The position numbers and the translations under genes were made by a program. Below are positions 51,807 through 60,528 of a stretch of 64,000 nucleotides of DNA, piece after piece. The DNA lies in contig JAWPMS010000001.1 of assembly GCA_033344795.1 (NCBI GenBank), forward strand, positions 2,294,001 to 2,358,000. Reading direction: 5' to 3'. The number at the start of each line of letters is the position of its first letter. Positions within the stretch are counted from its first letter, which is position 1. The DNA comes from SHLQ01 sp033344795 (GTDB taxonomy: Bacteria > Actinomycetota > Acidimicrobiia > Acidimicrobiales > SHLQ01). Under the pieces are notes generated by a model that had not been told where the DNA came from, did not search any database, and saw only the letters and a program-made list of their open reading frames with translations.

Positions 51807-52271
51807 TCACTGCTGAAGAGTCCAGACGAGAACAACAAGTGCGATGAGACCCCGGCTGGTCCAAGCGGCGGTGCGCATCCAATTCGATCGCAGGAGGCGT
51901 TTGTGAGCGTCATCCGAGAATCCAGTGCTCAGAGCTTCGTGCGCGGGGATCGACGATCGAATCGTCACGCCGATCACCACGAGCTCGAGTAACCCGCCAG
52001 CGGTGGCCAACAGCCGCATCCAACCGGTGGGAGCGAAAACGAAGAGTCCGAGGACCGTGAGTCCCTCCACCAGCCATGGGGCAGCGATCAGGCGTCCCAT
52101 GCCCACCATGTGGGTTTGTTGAAAGCTGGAATAACGATCGGGGTCGATCGCAGAGAAGCTGGGATAGTGGATCAGCTGGATCGTCCAGATCAGTCCGACC
52201 AGAAACCACGTCGCGGCACCGTGAAGGACGACGAGAGTCAGCCAGATTCCGGAGTCAGGGTCGACGTTCAT
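51807..52271 (-). CDS. Four-helix membrane protein
   Basis: About 154 residues with four hydrophobic segments (LTLVVLHGAATWFLVGLIWT, WLVEGLTVLGLFVF, LLELVVIGVTI, GLIALVVLVWTL). HYPSFSAIDPDRYSSFQQTH in a loop resembles uncharacterised DUF-type membrane proteins. ATG at 52269-52271 overlaps the lipoprotein stop by 4 bases. Unknown function. Confidence 0.72.
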   Translation of the reverse strand: MNVDPDSGIWLTLVVLHGAATWFLVGLIWTIQLIHYPSFSAIDPDRYSSFQQTHMVGMGRLIAAPWLVEGLTVLGLFVFAPTGWMRLLATAGGLLELVVIGVTIRSSIPAHEALSTGFSDDAHKRLLRSNWMRTAAWTSRGLIALVVLVWTLQQ

Positions 52272-53623
52272 CGGGCCGACCACAAGCCGAGGTCACCGCC
52301 GGAGATCCGCACCGCACCAAACTCGTCGTCGACGAGGTCGACCCAGACGCCGGTTTGGCCATCGATGGATCCTGACAGCACCATCGCCCGCGAATCGGGA
52401 GACCACCAGCTCGACGAGTGGTTGTACTGGTCGGCGAATGGCAAGTACGAGGTCGCGAATTCCTGGCTGGGAATGAATGGCGTGAGCATCGACACCCCGT
52501 CGGGTGTTGCGACGAGCCACTGCAGGGTGTTGTTGCCCGCCTGCAACATCGCCAGGCTCGATCCATCGGGGCTCCACTGCATGGCGACGATCTGGCGTTC
52601 GTCCCTCGTCGTGACCTCACGAGTGTCGAGGTCGATGATCGAGACCTGGCCACTCGGAAGATCCGGTGGCTCGTCCGTCTGGAAGCCGATCACCTGTGAT
52701 TGTGGTGGCTCGACGTCGATCACCAGCACAGCCACCTGCCCTTCGGTGGGGTTGTTGGTCGTGGCCACCGGACCCGAGCTGCGGCCGATGGCGTCCTGGC
52801 TCCCGTCTGCCCCGAGGAGCACGACATCGTTGAAGCCGTTTTGGAGCACGGCGACCACGACGTCGTCGGCTCCCTCATCTCCACCCGCCACCACGGCAGG
52901 TGTCTGAAATGCTCCGAGGGGACTCGCCAGAACACGCGGCGTGGGTGGCACCTCGCCAGAGGCATCAATGACCGTGAGGGTTGTCGTGCCGACCGCAGCA
53001 ATGATCGAATCGTCGTCCAGCCAGTCGAAATAGAACGGTTGTCCGGTCGCTACCGCCCGCACTTCGGCACTCTCGGGGTCGGCCACGACGAATTCGATGC
53101 TGGCGGGTACGGGCCGAAGGGCGGCGATCCACGTGTCGTCGGGCGACCATGAAAGATAGAACGCTGGGCTGCTGACGGCGGCGCTCACGACGTTGGAGCC
53201 GTCAACATCGGCGACGAAGAACCTCGGACCATCGGTATCGATCGCTGTCCATGCCACACGGTCGCCGTTGCGCGAAAACGTCGGTTGGTTGAGGAGCGAT
53301 TCTGCGCCGGATGCGAGTTCTTGTCGATCGTTTCCATCGGGCCGTACAACCACGAGACTTCCGTCGTCATCGCGCAGAACGATGGAGCCGTCGACATTTG
53401 CGAGATCGTTGAGCGCAACCGGGGGGATTGTCGGCAACGTCGGCTGCGGCGAGTCGGGCTCGTTGTCGCCAGCTGGAGCCTCCGTCGTCTCCGGCATTCG
53501 CTCGTCGGCATCGACCGTGCCCGTCACCGTTGGTGCGCTCGTGGGTGCCGCCGGGCGCGTGCCGCCCGACGAGCACGCGCTCACAAGCAGAATTGAAATC
53601 GCGAACCTCAGAAGCCGGTTCAG
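52268..53623 (-). CDS. TolB-like beta-propeller lipoprotein with CTG start
   Basis: About 451 residues. In-frame GTG 53584 would begin at MSACSSGG, cutting the signal peptide. Extending to CTG at 53621-53623 gives NRLLRFAISILLVSAC, a complete lipoprotein signal, and that CTG overlaps the upstream TGA stop as CTGA, just like the ATGA joins elsewhere. No ATG, GTG or TTG is available in frame before it. The mature protein has a Pro/Thr linker and WD40/TolB-type blades (LSWSPDDTWIAALRP, MQWSPDGSSLAML, SWWSPDSRAMVLSG). Likely an outer-surface or envelope scaffold protein. Confidence 0.82.
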   Translation of the reverse strand: MNRLLRFAISILLVSACSSGGTRPAAPTSAPTVTGTVDADERMPETTEAPAGDNEPDSPQPTLPTIPPVALNDLANVDGSIVLRDDDGSLVVVRPDGNDRQELASGAESLLNQPTFSRNGDRVAWTAIDTDGPRFFVADVDGSNVVSAAVSSPAFYLSWSPDDTWIAALRPVPASIEFVVADPESAEVRAVATGQPFYFDWLDDDSIIAAVGTTTLTVIDASGEVPPTPRVLASPLGAFQTPAVVAGGDEGADDVVVAVLQNGFNDVVLLGADGSQDAIGRSSGPVATTNNPTEGQVAVLVIDVEPPQSQVIGFQTDEPPDLPSGQVSIIDLDTREVTTRDERQIVAMQWSPDGSSLAMLQAGNNTLQWLVATPDGVSMLTPFIPSQEFATSYLPFADQYNHSSSWWSPDSRAMVLSGSIDGQTGVWVDLVDDEFGAVRISGGDLGLWSAR

Positions 53624-54966
53624 TTGAATGGATCCTCGTCTCTCGTGCGATTGAGGAACGTTTCTCTCGTCGGCCGGTTGCTCGAATCAGGGAAGCGGGC
53701 GATCAGTTCACGTGCCTGGTCTACCCATTGATCTCGTTCGATCCGGCCCGGGAACTCCATCAACGCATCGTCGACCCGTGCGACCCCTGACTCGTCGAGG
53801 CCCGCCAACTGTTCCCACGAGGTGATTCCGAGCGTTGCGAGGAGTTCTTCCATCCGTGGTCCGATGCCCCGGATCACCTTCAGGTCATCGATGTGGTCAG
53901 CGGAGGCGACACCAAGGGTCTCCACAGTCGCAAGGTTGCTGGTGGCGCTGACGGTTGTGTCGTCGGCGTGGTGCGCCTGATGTATTGCCTCGCCGGACTC
54001 CACATGTTCGCCCATGCTCGGGGCTGCGGCCTCGAGCGCTGCGATGCGCCGGTCGCGTTCGGCGAGGTCCACCCGAAGTTGACCGATGATCGCGGTGCTT
54101 CCGTTCTCGTCGTCGCGCGCCCGTTCCTCGAGCTCGCTCACGCGGGCGTGTGCCGCATCGAGATCGGCGGTGGCCGTCGAGAGTCGGGCGTCGAAATCGG
54201 CGATGCGGCTCTGTGAGACATCAAGTTCGGTTCGGGCCGCCTTGAGCGCCGCGTCGAGCTCTGCCGAAGTCGTTTGGGCCTCGTGAACCTGATCGGCGAT
54301 CAGGGCGGCTGACGCAGCGCCCGACTCGAGCTCCTCGAGACGCGTGGTCTGGGCGGCGGCGGAATCACGCACGGCGGCGAACTCTGCCGACTTGGTGTCG
54401 AGCTCAGACTGCAGGACCTGGGTTTGCCTGGTCAGTTCCTTCAGCTCGCTCAACGCGCCTTCGAGCTCGGACTCGCGTTCTTCGACCGATTGCTCGAGCT
54501 GACTCCGACGAACAGCTCCATCCTCGAGTTCTTTGCGGAGACGATCGATCTCTTCGTCGAGCGCTTGCCGCTCTTCGTTGGAGGTGGTGGCCGCGAGCAG
54601 CTCCGCCTCGAGCGACGCGCTTCTCTCTCGGGCATCGACAAGCTCGCTATTGGCAATCTCGATATCCGCGGCCAGACCTTCGGCCTGATGTATTGCCAAC
54701 GAAGCCTTGTCGTTCGCAACAGACACCTCATCGGTGAGCGTGTTCACCTGGTTTGCCAGTATCGAACGCTCGTTGTTGGCCTCCTCGTACGCCGCTCGTA
54801 CGGCCGCCTCGTCGGCCTTGGCCTGATTGGCGTTGGCCGCGAGCTGGTTCCACTCGCTCGCATGAATGGTTCGTCGACGCCATCGCCAAAGGAACCAGCC
54901 GATGAGGACGCCCAAGCCAACCGCAAGAAGTAGCGGAATGAGGATCTCCGGTAGTACCCAAGTCAT
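53620..54966 (-). CDS. Membrane-anchored coiled-coil protein with C-terminal HhH domain
   Basis: A 448-residue protein. One N-terminal helix (ILIPLLLAVGLGVLIGWFLW), then about 250 residues of coiled coil rich in Glu/Ala/Leu, then a helix-hairpin-helix domain: DDLKVIRGIGPRMEELLATL and GITSWEQLAGL, of the type fused to many 'predicted 5'-nuclease-like' proteins. The HhH might bind DNA or protein. Lies between two envelope genes; the CTGA overlap couples it to the lipoprotein downstream. Start preceded by GAAGGAGC. Confidence 0.85.
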   Translation of the reverse strand: MTWVLPEILIPLLLAVGLGVLIGWFLWRWRRRTIHASEWNQLAANANQAKADEAAVRAAYEEANNERSILANQVNTLTDEVSVANDKASLAIHQAEGLAADIEIANSELVDARERSASLEAELLAATTSNEERQALDEEIDRLRKELEDGAVRRSQLEQSVEERESELEGALSELKELTRQTQVLQSELDTKSAEFAAVRDSAAAQTTRLEELESGAASAALIADQVHEAQTTSAELDAALKAARTELDVSQSRIADFDARLSTATADLDAAHARVSELEERARDDENGSTAIIGQLRVDLAERDRRIAALEAAAPSMGEHVESGEAIHQAHHADDTTVSATSNLATVETLGVASADHIDDLKVIRGIGPRMEELLATLGITSWEQLAGLDESGVARVDDALMEFPGRIERDQWVDQARELIARFPDSSNRPTRETFLNRTRDEDPFN

Positions 54967-55001
54967 GAGATGTGCTCCTTCAGGGAACGAGGGCGTGGCA
55001 T

Positions 55002-56543
55002 CTAGAAGCCCTCCTTGGCAAAGAACTCGACTCGTCGGTTCTGGAGTCGGCCTTCTTGCGTGCTGTTGTCGGCGAGGGGTTGCGTTTCACCAAATCCCAC
55101 GGATCGAAGCCGCTCGGGGTCGATGCCCGAGGACGAGATGTAACCAACGACGGCATCCGCTCTTCGTTGCGAGAGATCCCGGTTGTATTCTTCTTCACCC
55201 TCGGAGTCGGTGTGACCGCCGGTCTCGACGACCGGTCGGGAATAACGATTCATCGCATCGACGACCTTGTCGAGGGTGACTTGTGCCGATGGAGCAAGCT
55301 CGTCGGAGTCGGTCGCGAACACCACGGTCTCTCGAATCTCGTCTTGGAGCGAGTCGAGCTCGGCTTGAAGGAGATCGATCTCTTCCTCGAGAGAGAGTTC
55401 GGGAGCTGGTGGAGGGACGACGCGCACTTCGCCGCCGGGACGAAGGTTGGCGGCACCGGTTGCCGCAACAGCAGTGGCCGTCGCTGCCTGCCCGGCCGAG
55501 TCCTCGGCTTCGCCGTTGACGGTGATGTCCGTATCGTTGATTGTGGCGTCGGCCGACGTCAAGTCATCGAATGTCGAGATCACCGACGCGAGAGCAGACA
55601 CCCGCGCAGCAGATCCGGGAACGGCCTCGGGCAGGTCGGTGACCGCCAGGTTGTTGACCACGTTGATTGTGCCGACCACAGAAGACGACGCAACGGCGAG
55701 TTCGAGATTCTGCTCCATGCTGAAGACCGTGCCGTTCAAAACGATTCGGGTGCCGTCGAAGACCACTGACACGTCAAGTGATTCCAACGTCGGTGGGGAT
55801 GTCACGGTGACATCATCGCCGCTCACACCGTCGAGGAGTTCCGCGAACTCGGGCGAGGTGGCCGCGATCGTGCCAGTCACGGGTCCAGTGTCGCCGACGA
55901 GTAGCTCGGCCGTCTCGAAATAGCCGTTGAGCAATCCGCCCACCGCCGAGCTGAACTTCTTGATCTGGCCCGCTGCATCCGACGATGACGGCTCCAGTCC
56001 CGACACCGTGATCGCGTCGGCCACGATCAAGCCGGTGGCGTCCGCGGCATTCAAGATCTCGTCCTTGTCGCTCTGCGAAGGAACGGAACCCGTAAGCGTC
56101 AGTGTGATGCCGTCGGAACGAGCATCGAGCGCAATTGGGCCGAACAAGGGAGGGGGAGCGTCGCTGGCGGCGACGGTTGCCGTCCGGATGTCCGCGTTGT
56201 CGGGGCCGGTGCCACGCTCCAGGATCTGGACGAGCTCACCCCGGTCGGTGCCCAATGCCATCTTCCCCCCGACCTCAACATCGCGGTAGGTGGCATTGAA
56301 CGTGAGATTGGAGGTGTCGATTCCGGCGTCGATGAGCAGTTCCTCGGCGGCCTCCTCCACGTCTTCCTCGATGTGTTGCACGGCCCAAATCGTCGAGATG
56401 GCGAGAAACGGCAAGATGATGAGCGGAAGAATCCAGGCCCAGCGCCGGGATTCCCAAGGCATGAAACCCTGAGAGGTGCCCTCGAGCAGCGCGGGGCGGG
56501 TCCAGTCGACCGGTCCGTTCAGCTGTTCGGGGGTATTCGCCAT
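55002..56543 (-). CDS. BON-OmpA envelope protein
   Basis: About 513 residues. N-terminal helix near residue 40 (WILPLIILPFLAISTIWAV), then BON-like repeats (ITLTLTGSVPSQSDKDEILN and a later ADATINDTDITVNGEAEDSA), then from residue 385 an OmpA-C peptidoglycan-binding domain: ETVVFATDSDELAPSAQVTL, VETGGHTDSEGEEEYNRDLS and LRSVGFGETQPLADNSTQ. Resembles mycobacterial ArfA (OmpATb), which combines BON and OmpA domains, but is longer. ATG 56543 follows GGAGGAGATTC. Two genes of this kind lie side by side. Confidence 0.9.
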   Translation of the reverse strand: MANTPEQLNGPVDWTRPALLEGTSQGFMPWESRRWAWILPLIILPFLAISTIWAVQHIEEDVEEAAEELLIDAGIDTSNLTFNATYRDVEVGGKMALGTDRGELVQILERGTGPDNADIRTATVAASDAPPPLFGPIALDARSDGITLTLTGSVPSQSDKDEILNAADATGLIVADAITVSGLEPSSSDAAGQIKKFSSAVGGLLNGYFETAELLVGDTGPVTGTIAATSPEFAELLDGVSGDDVTVTSPPTLESLDVSVVFDGTRIVLNGTVFSMEQNLELAVASSSVVGTINVVNNLAVTDLPEAVPGSAARVSALASVISTFDDLTSADATINDTDITVNGEAEDSAGQAATATAVAATGAANLRPGGEVRVVPPPAPELSLEEEIDLLQAELDSLQDEIRETVVFATDSDELAPSAQVTLDKVVDAMNRYSRPVVETGGHTDSEGEEEYNRDLSQRRADAVVGYISSSGIDPERLRSVGFGETQPLADNSTQEGRLQNRRVEFFAKEGF

Positions 56544-56638
56544 GAATCTCCTCCTCGCCCGATGTGTCGAGGCGGCCCTGTCCGCCACCCCGCCAGCGTA
56601 CGGTGATTCTCTGGTCGGGGTTGGCTCAGGCGCACGGG

Positions 56639-57490
56639 CTAGCCGACGACAAGAAACTCGATTCGCCGATTGACCGCTCGACCCTCGTCGGTGATGTTCG
56701 GTTCGAGCGGTTTCGACTCGCCGAAGCCAACGCCGGTGAGCCGCGACTGATCGATTCCTCGTTGCGCCAATGCAAGGATCACCGCATCGGCACGTTCCTG
56801 GCTGAGTACCTCGTTGCGCACGTCGTCGCCATCGGAATCGGTGTGGCCGTGCACCTCGACTCGGAGTCCAGGTGCGCCGCTCAAGATGGTGGCCACCGAA
56901 TCGACGATGATCGATCCTTCGGGGGTGAGTGAGGCGCTTCCCGTTTCGAAGGTGATCTGACCAACCGATGAAAGCTGTTGTTGTACGCCGCCGGTCTGCT
57001 CTGCTGACGAAGCGGCTGGCACGACGGCCCGCTCCTCGATCGCTCCGCCGACCACCACGACTCGATTGTCCACCCGTTGCGTGCCTTCTACCGATCGTGC
57101 GACGGCGCCGATCGAGGCCGCCGCCGTCGGATCAGCTGCTTGACCGTTGATGATGATCGTGCCGTCCTCTTCGGTGACGGTCAATCCGTCGAATCCGGCT
57201 CGCAATTGAGCATCGTGCACAGCGACTGCAAGCTCGGACTGCTCGACCACCGCTGCTTCGTCGTCACTGGGTTCACCGATGGACCCCGAGCGAATTGCCA
57301 TCCCGATCACGAAGACGGCGCACAAGAAGAGAAGAAGTGGAATGAGGAACCGCGGGTCGGTCCACGAGCTGCCGGGCTCGGCGGGGGGAGGACGGGTTGG
57401 TTGCCGCGGACGTCGAGTCGGGCCCGGGCCACCGCGATCGAGATCATCGAGATCGAGTAAATCGATGTCATCAGGAGGCCGAACGGACAT
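56639..57490 (-). CDS. Second BON-OmpA envelope protein
   Basis: About 283 residues: proline-rich cytoplasmic N-terminus, helix FLIPLLLFLCAVFVIGMAIR near residue 50, one BON-like domain (LTVTEEDGTIIINGQAADPT), and a C-terminal OmpA domain (ITFETGSASLTPEGSIIVDS, VEVHGHTDSDGDDVRNEVLS, LTGVGFGESKPLEPNITDEG). A shorter paralogue of the neighbour. The ATG at 57488-57490 is chosen because upstream sequence is the divergent promoter of the Clp_N gene. Confidence 0.9.
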   Translation of the reverse strand: MSVRPPDDIDLLDLDDLDRGGPGPTRRPRQPTRPPPAEPGSSWTDPRFLIPLLLFLCAVFVIGMAIRSGSIGEPSDDEAAVVEQSELAVAVHDAQLRAGFDGLTVTEEDGTIIINGQAADPTAAASIGAVARSVEGTQRVDNRVVVVGGAIEERAVVPAASSAEQTGGVQQQLSSVGQITFETGSASLTPEGSIIVDSVATILSGAPGLRVEVHGHTDSDGDDVRNEVLSQERADAVILALAQRGIDQSRLTGVGFGESKPLEPNITDEGRAVNRRIEFLVVG

Positions 57491-57629
57491 GAAAACACGG
57501 TACGGGCCGGCGATCAGGCGGTGGTGGACGCTCACGGCTGGGCCGTCGGAACCATCTCCTTGGGCTATCGGAATCGAATGTCCGATCGGCCCTTCTTTCA
57601 TCGGGATCGACGCTCTACCTTCTTCATCA

Positions 57630-58655
57630 ATGGACCCCTTCGCGCTAGACGATCACGCTCAATTGGCCCTGGAAGTGGCCAAACACGCCGCACTTGCAAA
57701 CGGTGATTCCCGTTGTGGGACCGAGTATCTGCTGTACGGGCTCGTCGCCACGGCACGCGGGGACATGGTCGAGCTGATCGAGCTCTTTGCGCTCAACACG
57801 CTGCGGGTTGACAGAGCGATCGAGCGAATACTCGAAGCGCGGCCTGGCGCCGACCCCCTCGCTCCTCGTTCGCCTGATCTGACAGAGCGGGCCATCGCCG
57901 CGTTGTCAACGCCGCGGCTCGATGGCAAGGGCCCTACAGGGTCATTCGAATTGCTCCACGGATTGCTCCTCGATGACGAGTCAGGCGCTTGTGTGGTGTT
58001 GCGAGATCTCGGGGTGCAACCCGAGGAAGCTCGCCGGCTCGTGAGCTACGGCATTCGCCACCTCTCTCGTCAGGAGATCGATGACCTGCTGGCCACGCTC
58101 GATCGTCGAGAGGGCGATCACCGGCCGTGGTGGGGACCCGACCCAGCAAGTCGGATCAGCTCGATCCGGACGCCGTTGCACGTTGCATCGAGCGATAGTG
58201 CTCGCATCGATCTGACTGCCCTTGGGTCGGATGGTTCCGGACTCGGGTTCACACTTTCGATCCGGTCCTTGCGGACATGGGTTCTGCCTCCGAAATTCGC
58301 GCCGGAGGAAGCGTTGATCCCCGGGCTTGGAGCGCAATACAACGACGGACCTGACTTCTTCCTGTTGCAGCTCGTGCTGCCCGATGGCACGGTTCTCGAC
58401 AACCGATCGGTCGCGGACCGGTTCAGCGTGGCGCAACCCGAACTCCCTCGCCTCCTCCGTATTGGCCAACGCGACGAGCACATCAATCTGAACGATCGTC
58501 GTCAACATGATCAGCACGTGATCACCGGGGACTGGTGGGTTTGGCCGCAACCGACGGCGGGCCCCGTCGAGGTTCGCATCGACTGGCCAGCAGAAGCCGC
58601 GTCGGGCGCGGTCACCTTCGATCTCTCGATCCTCACCTCCGCAGAGAGAAGCTGA
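57630..58655 (+). CDS. Clp_N-domain protein without ATPase
   Basis: About 341 residues. The first 150 residues look like a ClpA/ClpC N-terminal double repeat (HAQLALEVAKHAALANGDSR, TEYLLYGLVATARGD, GSFELLHGLLLDDESGACVV). The remaining 190 residues (from WWGPDPASR) form a beta-rich domain with VRIDWPAEAASGAVTFDLSI at its end. There is no AAA domain. It may be an adaptor or sensor for Clp substrates; function inferred only. ATG 57630 avoids a longer frame through the divergent promoter. Confidence 0.82.
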   Translation: MDPFALDDHAQLALEVAKHAALANGDSRCGTEYLLYGLVATARGDMVELIELFALNTLRVDRAIERILEARPGADPLAPRSPDLTERAIAALSTPRLDGKGPTGSFELLHGLLLDDESGACVVLRDLGVQPEEARRLVSYGIRHLSRQEIDDLLATLDRREGDHRPWWGPDPASRISSIRTPLHVASSDSARIDLTALGSDGSGLGFTLSIRSLRTWVLPPKFAPEEALIPGLGAQYNDGPDFFLLQLVLPDGTVLDNRSVADRFSVAQPELPRLLRIGQRDEHINLNDRRQHDQHVITGDWWVWPQPTAGPVEVRIDWPAEAASGAVTFDLSILTSAERS

Positions 58656-58729
58656 GCACCGAATTGCATGGATCGGCCCCTGTGGGACGTAAGATTTGAC
58701 TTGCGTTTGTCTGGCGCTCGAGGAGAACG

Positions 58730-59068
58730 ATGAAGCTCGTAACTGCGGTAATCAAGCCCTTCAAGCTCGATGATGTGAAAGATGCGCTCGCCGCCGCAGG
58801 CATCCAGGGCATGACCGTTTCCGAAGTACAGGGATTTGGACGACAGGGCGGTCACAGCGAGACGTACCGCGGTACCGAGTACCGGGTCCTGTTCACCCCA
58901 AAGACTCGTATCGAAGTCATCGTTGTCGACGATGAGGTCGACCTGGCCGTCGATGCGATTGTTGAAGGTGCTCGAACCGAGAAGATCGGTGACGGCAAGG
59001 TCTGGGTAACCTCACTCGAGTCCGTTGCTCGTATCCGTACCGGAGAGCTCGACTCCGACGCCGTCTGA
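58730..59068 (+). CDS. glnB: PII nitrogen-regulatory protein
   Basis: Trimeric sensor of 2-oxoglutarate and ATP/ADP, 112 residues. MKLVTAVIKPFKLDDVKDAL, the T-loop with RQGGHSETYRGTEY (Tyr51, the modification site, is kept) and GDGKVWVTSLESVARIRTGE are canonical. Not next to amtB or glnD, the usual partners. The ArsC-type selenoprotein gene starts 12 bases after its stop with its own AAGGA site, so the two probably share a transcript. Confidence 0.95.
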   Translation: MKLVTAVIKPFKLDDVKDALAAAGIQGMTVSEVQGFGRQGGHSETYRGTEYRVLFTPKTRIEVIVVDDEVDLAVDAIVEGARTEKIGDGKVWVTSLESVARIRTGELDSDAV

Positions 59069-59080
59069 GAAGGAATCACC

Positions 59081-59437
59081 ATGGCCAAAGTCACGATCTA
59101 CCACAACCCACATTGAGGTTCGTCGAAGAACGCCTTGGCGGTCGCCGAGGATCTGGGTGTCGACCACGATGTCGTGCTCTATATGAAAGAACCGCCTGAC
59201 GCGAAGACCCTCAAAACAATCATTGCGGGCTTGGAAGATCCGGTAGAGGATCTCGTTCGCAAGGACAGCCAGTTCAAGAAGCTCGGGCTCGACGCAGACG
59301 ACTACGTCGGCAATCCTGATGCCGTCATCGAGCTGCTGTCCCAGCGAAAGGCGCTGCTTCAGCGTCCGATCGTCGTCAAGGGCAAGAAAGCCATCATCGG
59401 ACGACCGAAAGCTCGAATCCGAGAGTTTCTGAGCTAG
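59081..59437 (+). CDS. ArsC/Spx-family oxidoreductase, selenocysteine at the catalytic position
   Basis: About 118 residues. Codon 12 is TGA (59114-59116) exactly where the family has its redox cysteine: IYHNPH-[TGA]-GSSKNALAV, compared with the usual YHNPRCSKSR. The frame is open and conserved on both sides: MKEPPDAKTLKTIIAGL, LVRKDSQFKKLGLDADDY, and the C-terminal LLQRPIVVKGKKAIIGRPKA typical of the family. ATG 59081 follows AGAAGGAATCACC. With TGA read as selenocysteine the length is normal for the family; starting after the TGA (TTG at 59135) would remove the active site. A SECIS-like hairpin follows at 59133-59150. Could act on arsenate or on another oxidised substrate. Confidence 0.85.
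59133..59150 (+). promoter_or_regulatory. Putative bacterial SECIS hairpin
   Basis: CCUUGGC / GCCGAGG, 7-bp stem (one U-G pair) around tetraloop GGUC at 59140-59143. The loop begins 23 bases after the TGA and has G at its first two positions, fitting the published bacterial SECIS pattern as I recall it. Confidence 0.75.
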
Positions 59438-59491
59438 CCCGCCAGAGCCCGCCTTTGCGGCTGAGGCGATGCTGTTCTAACCATAGGGAGT

Positions 59492-60244
59492 GTGAGGACG
59501 TACTCGAAGGCTCTCGTTGTGCCGTTTGTGGTGCTGGCCCTCTGGTTGTTCCCGAGCGACCCGCCGGCGGTACTCGTGGCCGGAGCTGTCGAGACCTCGT
59601 CCTCGTCTGTGCTCGAGTCGTTGGCTGACGCAGCGCCGACGACGGAGGTCGTCACGTCCGTTGCGCAGTTCGCTCCAACGTCTGGTACCGATACGACTGC
59701 CGCGCCGCAACCGCCAGCGTCGTCGACCTCGACTTCGGTGGCTCCCGCGACGACCATCGAGCTTGCACCACCGACCACCAGTGCATCGACGACCACCGCA
59801 CCGTCGGTTCCCCTCGGTCAACAAGCGCTCGACCGTGTTTCCTTTGACTGGCGAACGCGCTTTCCAAATTGGGTCGTCGAGTTTCGAAGCGCTCGCGAAG
59901 GCATCAGAGCTCTGACCTATCCAGCGGAGCGTCGGATAGAGGTTTTTGTTCGGCCGAGCGACACCGCATCGACGTTGCATCGAGTCTTCGCTCACGAATT
60001 GGGCCATCTGATCGACGTAGAGCTGAACAACGATGAAGACCGCGCTCGTTGGTTCGAAACGCGGGGAATCGCGCAGTCGACGCCTTGGTGGCCGTCAGCG
60101 TCGGCGCCAGATTTCGACACCGGAGCTGGTGACTTCGCCGAGGCGTTCGCGGTTTGGGAGACCGGGGTGTCGTCGCGGTCGACCGTTGGTGATCAGCCCG
60201 ATGCAGCGGACCTCGAGTTGTTGCGAGAGCTCAGCGCCGGCTGA
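59492..60244 (+). CDS. Secreted HExxH metallopeptidase-like protein
   Basis: A 250-residue exported protein. Signal region to about residue 32, then a Thr/Ser/Pro-rich linker to residue 108. The C-terminal domain has HRVFAHELGHLIDVELNN (HExxH zinc motif) near residue 165 and GDFAEAFAVWETG near residue 212, where a Glu may be the third ligand. No pro-domain seen. GTG start about 55 bases after the ArsC gene. Peptidase activity is inferred. Confidence 0.8.
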   Translation: MRTYSKALVVPFVVLALWLFPSDPPAVLVAGAVETSSSSVLESLADAAPTTEVVTSVAQFAPTSGTDTTAAPQPPASSTSTSVAPATTIELAPPTTSASTTTAPSVPLGQQALDRVSFDWRTRFPNWVVEFRSAREGIRALTYPAERRIEVFVRPSDTASTLHRVFAHELGHLIDVELNNDEDRARWFETRGIAQSTPWWPSASAPDFDTGAGDFAEAFAVWETGVSSRSTVGDQPDAADLELLRELSAG

Positions 60245-60264
60245 GGCGATCGTCGGGCAGCTCG

Positions 60265-60468
60265 TCAGCAGACAGGGTCGAGATCGTCGTCATCATCGAA
60301 GAGGTCGTCGAGCCAGGCGCGCCCCGCCGATGGGTGATATCGGTAGCGGCGCCGAAGCCGCTCGGTGTCGAGATCGACGATGTTGGAGTCTTGCCACTCA
60401 GCTGACGTGTCATCGGTGCTTTCGAGCGCGTCTTTGCCCGCCGGAACGAGATGTAGGTGTCGAGCCAT
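60265..60468 (-). CDS. Small acidic hypothetical protein
   Basis: A 67-residue protein, ATG at 60466-60468. Arg-rich middle (TERLRRRYRYHPSAGRAW) and a very acidic end with five consecutive aspartates, terminating in cysteine. No family. Convergent with the metallopeptidase gene and divergent from tag. Real gene status is moderately supported by codon use and tidy spacing. Confidence 0.5.
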   Translation of the reverse strand: MARHLHLVPAGKDALESTDDTSAEWQDSNIVDLDTERLRRRYRYHPSAGRAWLDDLFDDDDDLDPVC

Positions 60469-60528
60469 ACAGTCCGTATCGGCTCGTCTCCTGGCTTTCT
60501 GAAGAGATGAGTTGCCTAGACTTCGTCG

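Noticed and set aside
59135..59437. ArsC-like gene starting at TTG 59135
   Set aside because: This start removes the redox centre and the conserved N-terminus; the longer frame through TGA fits the family better.
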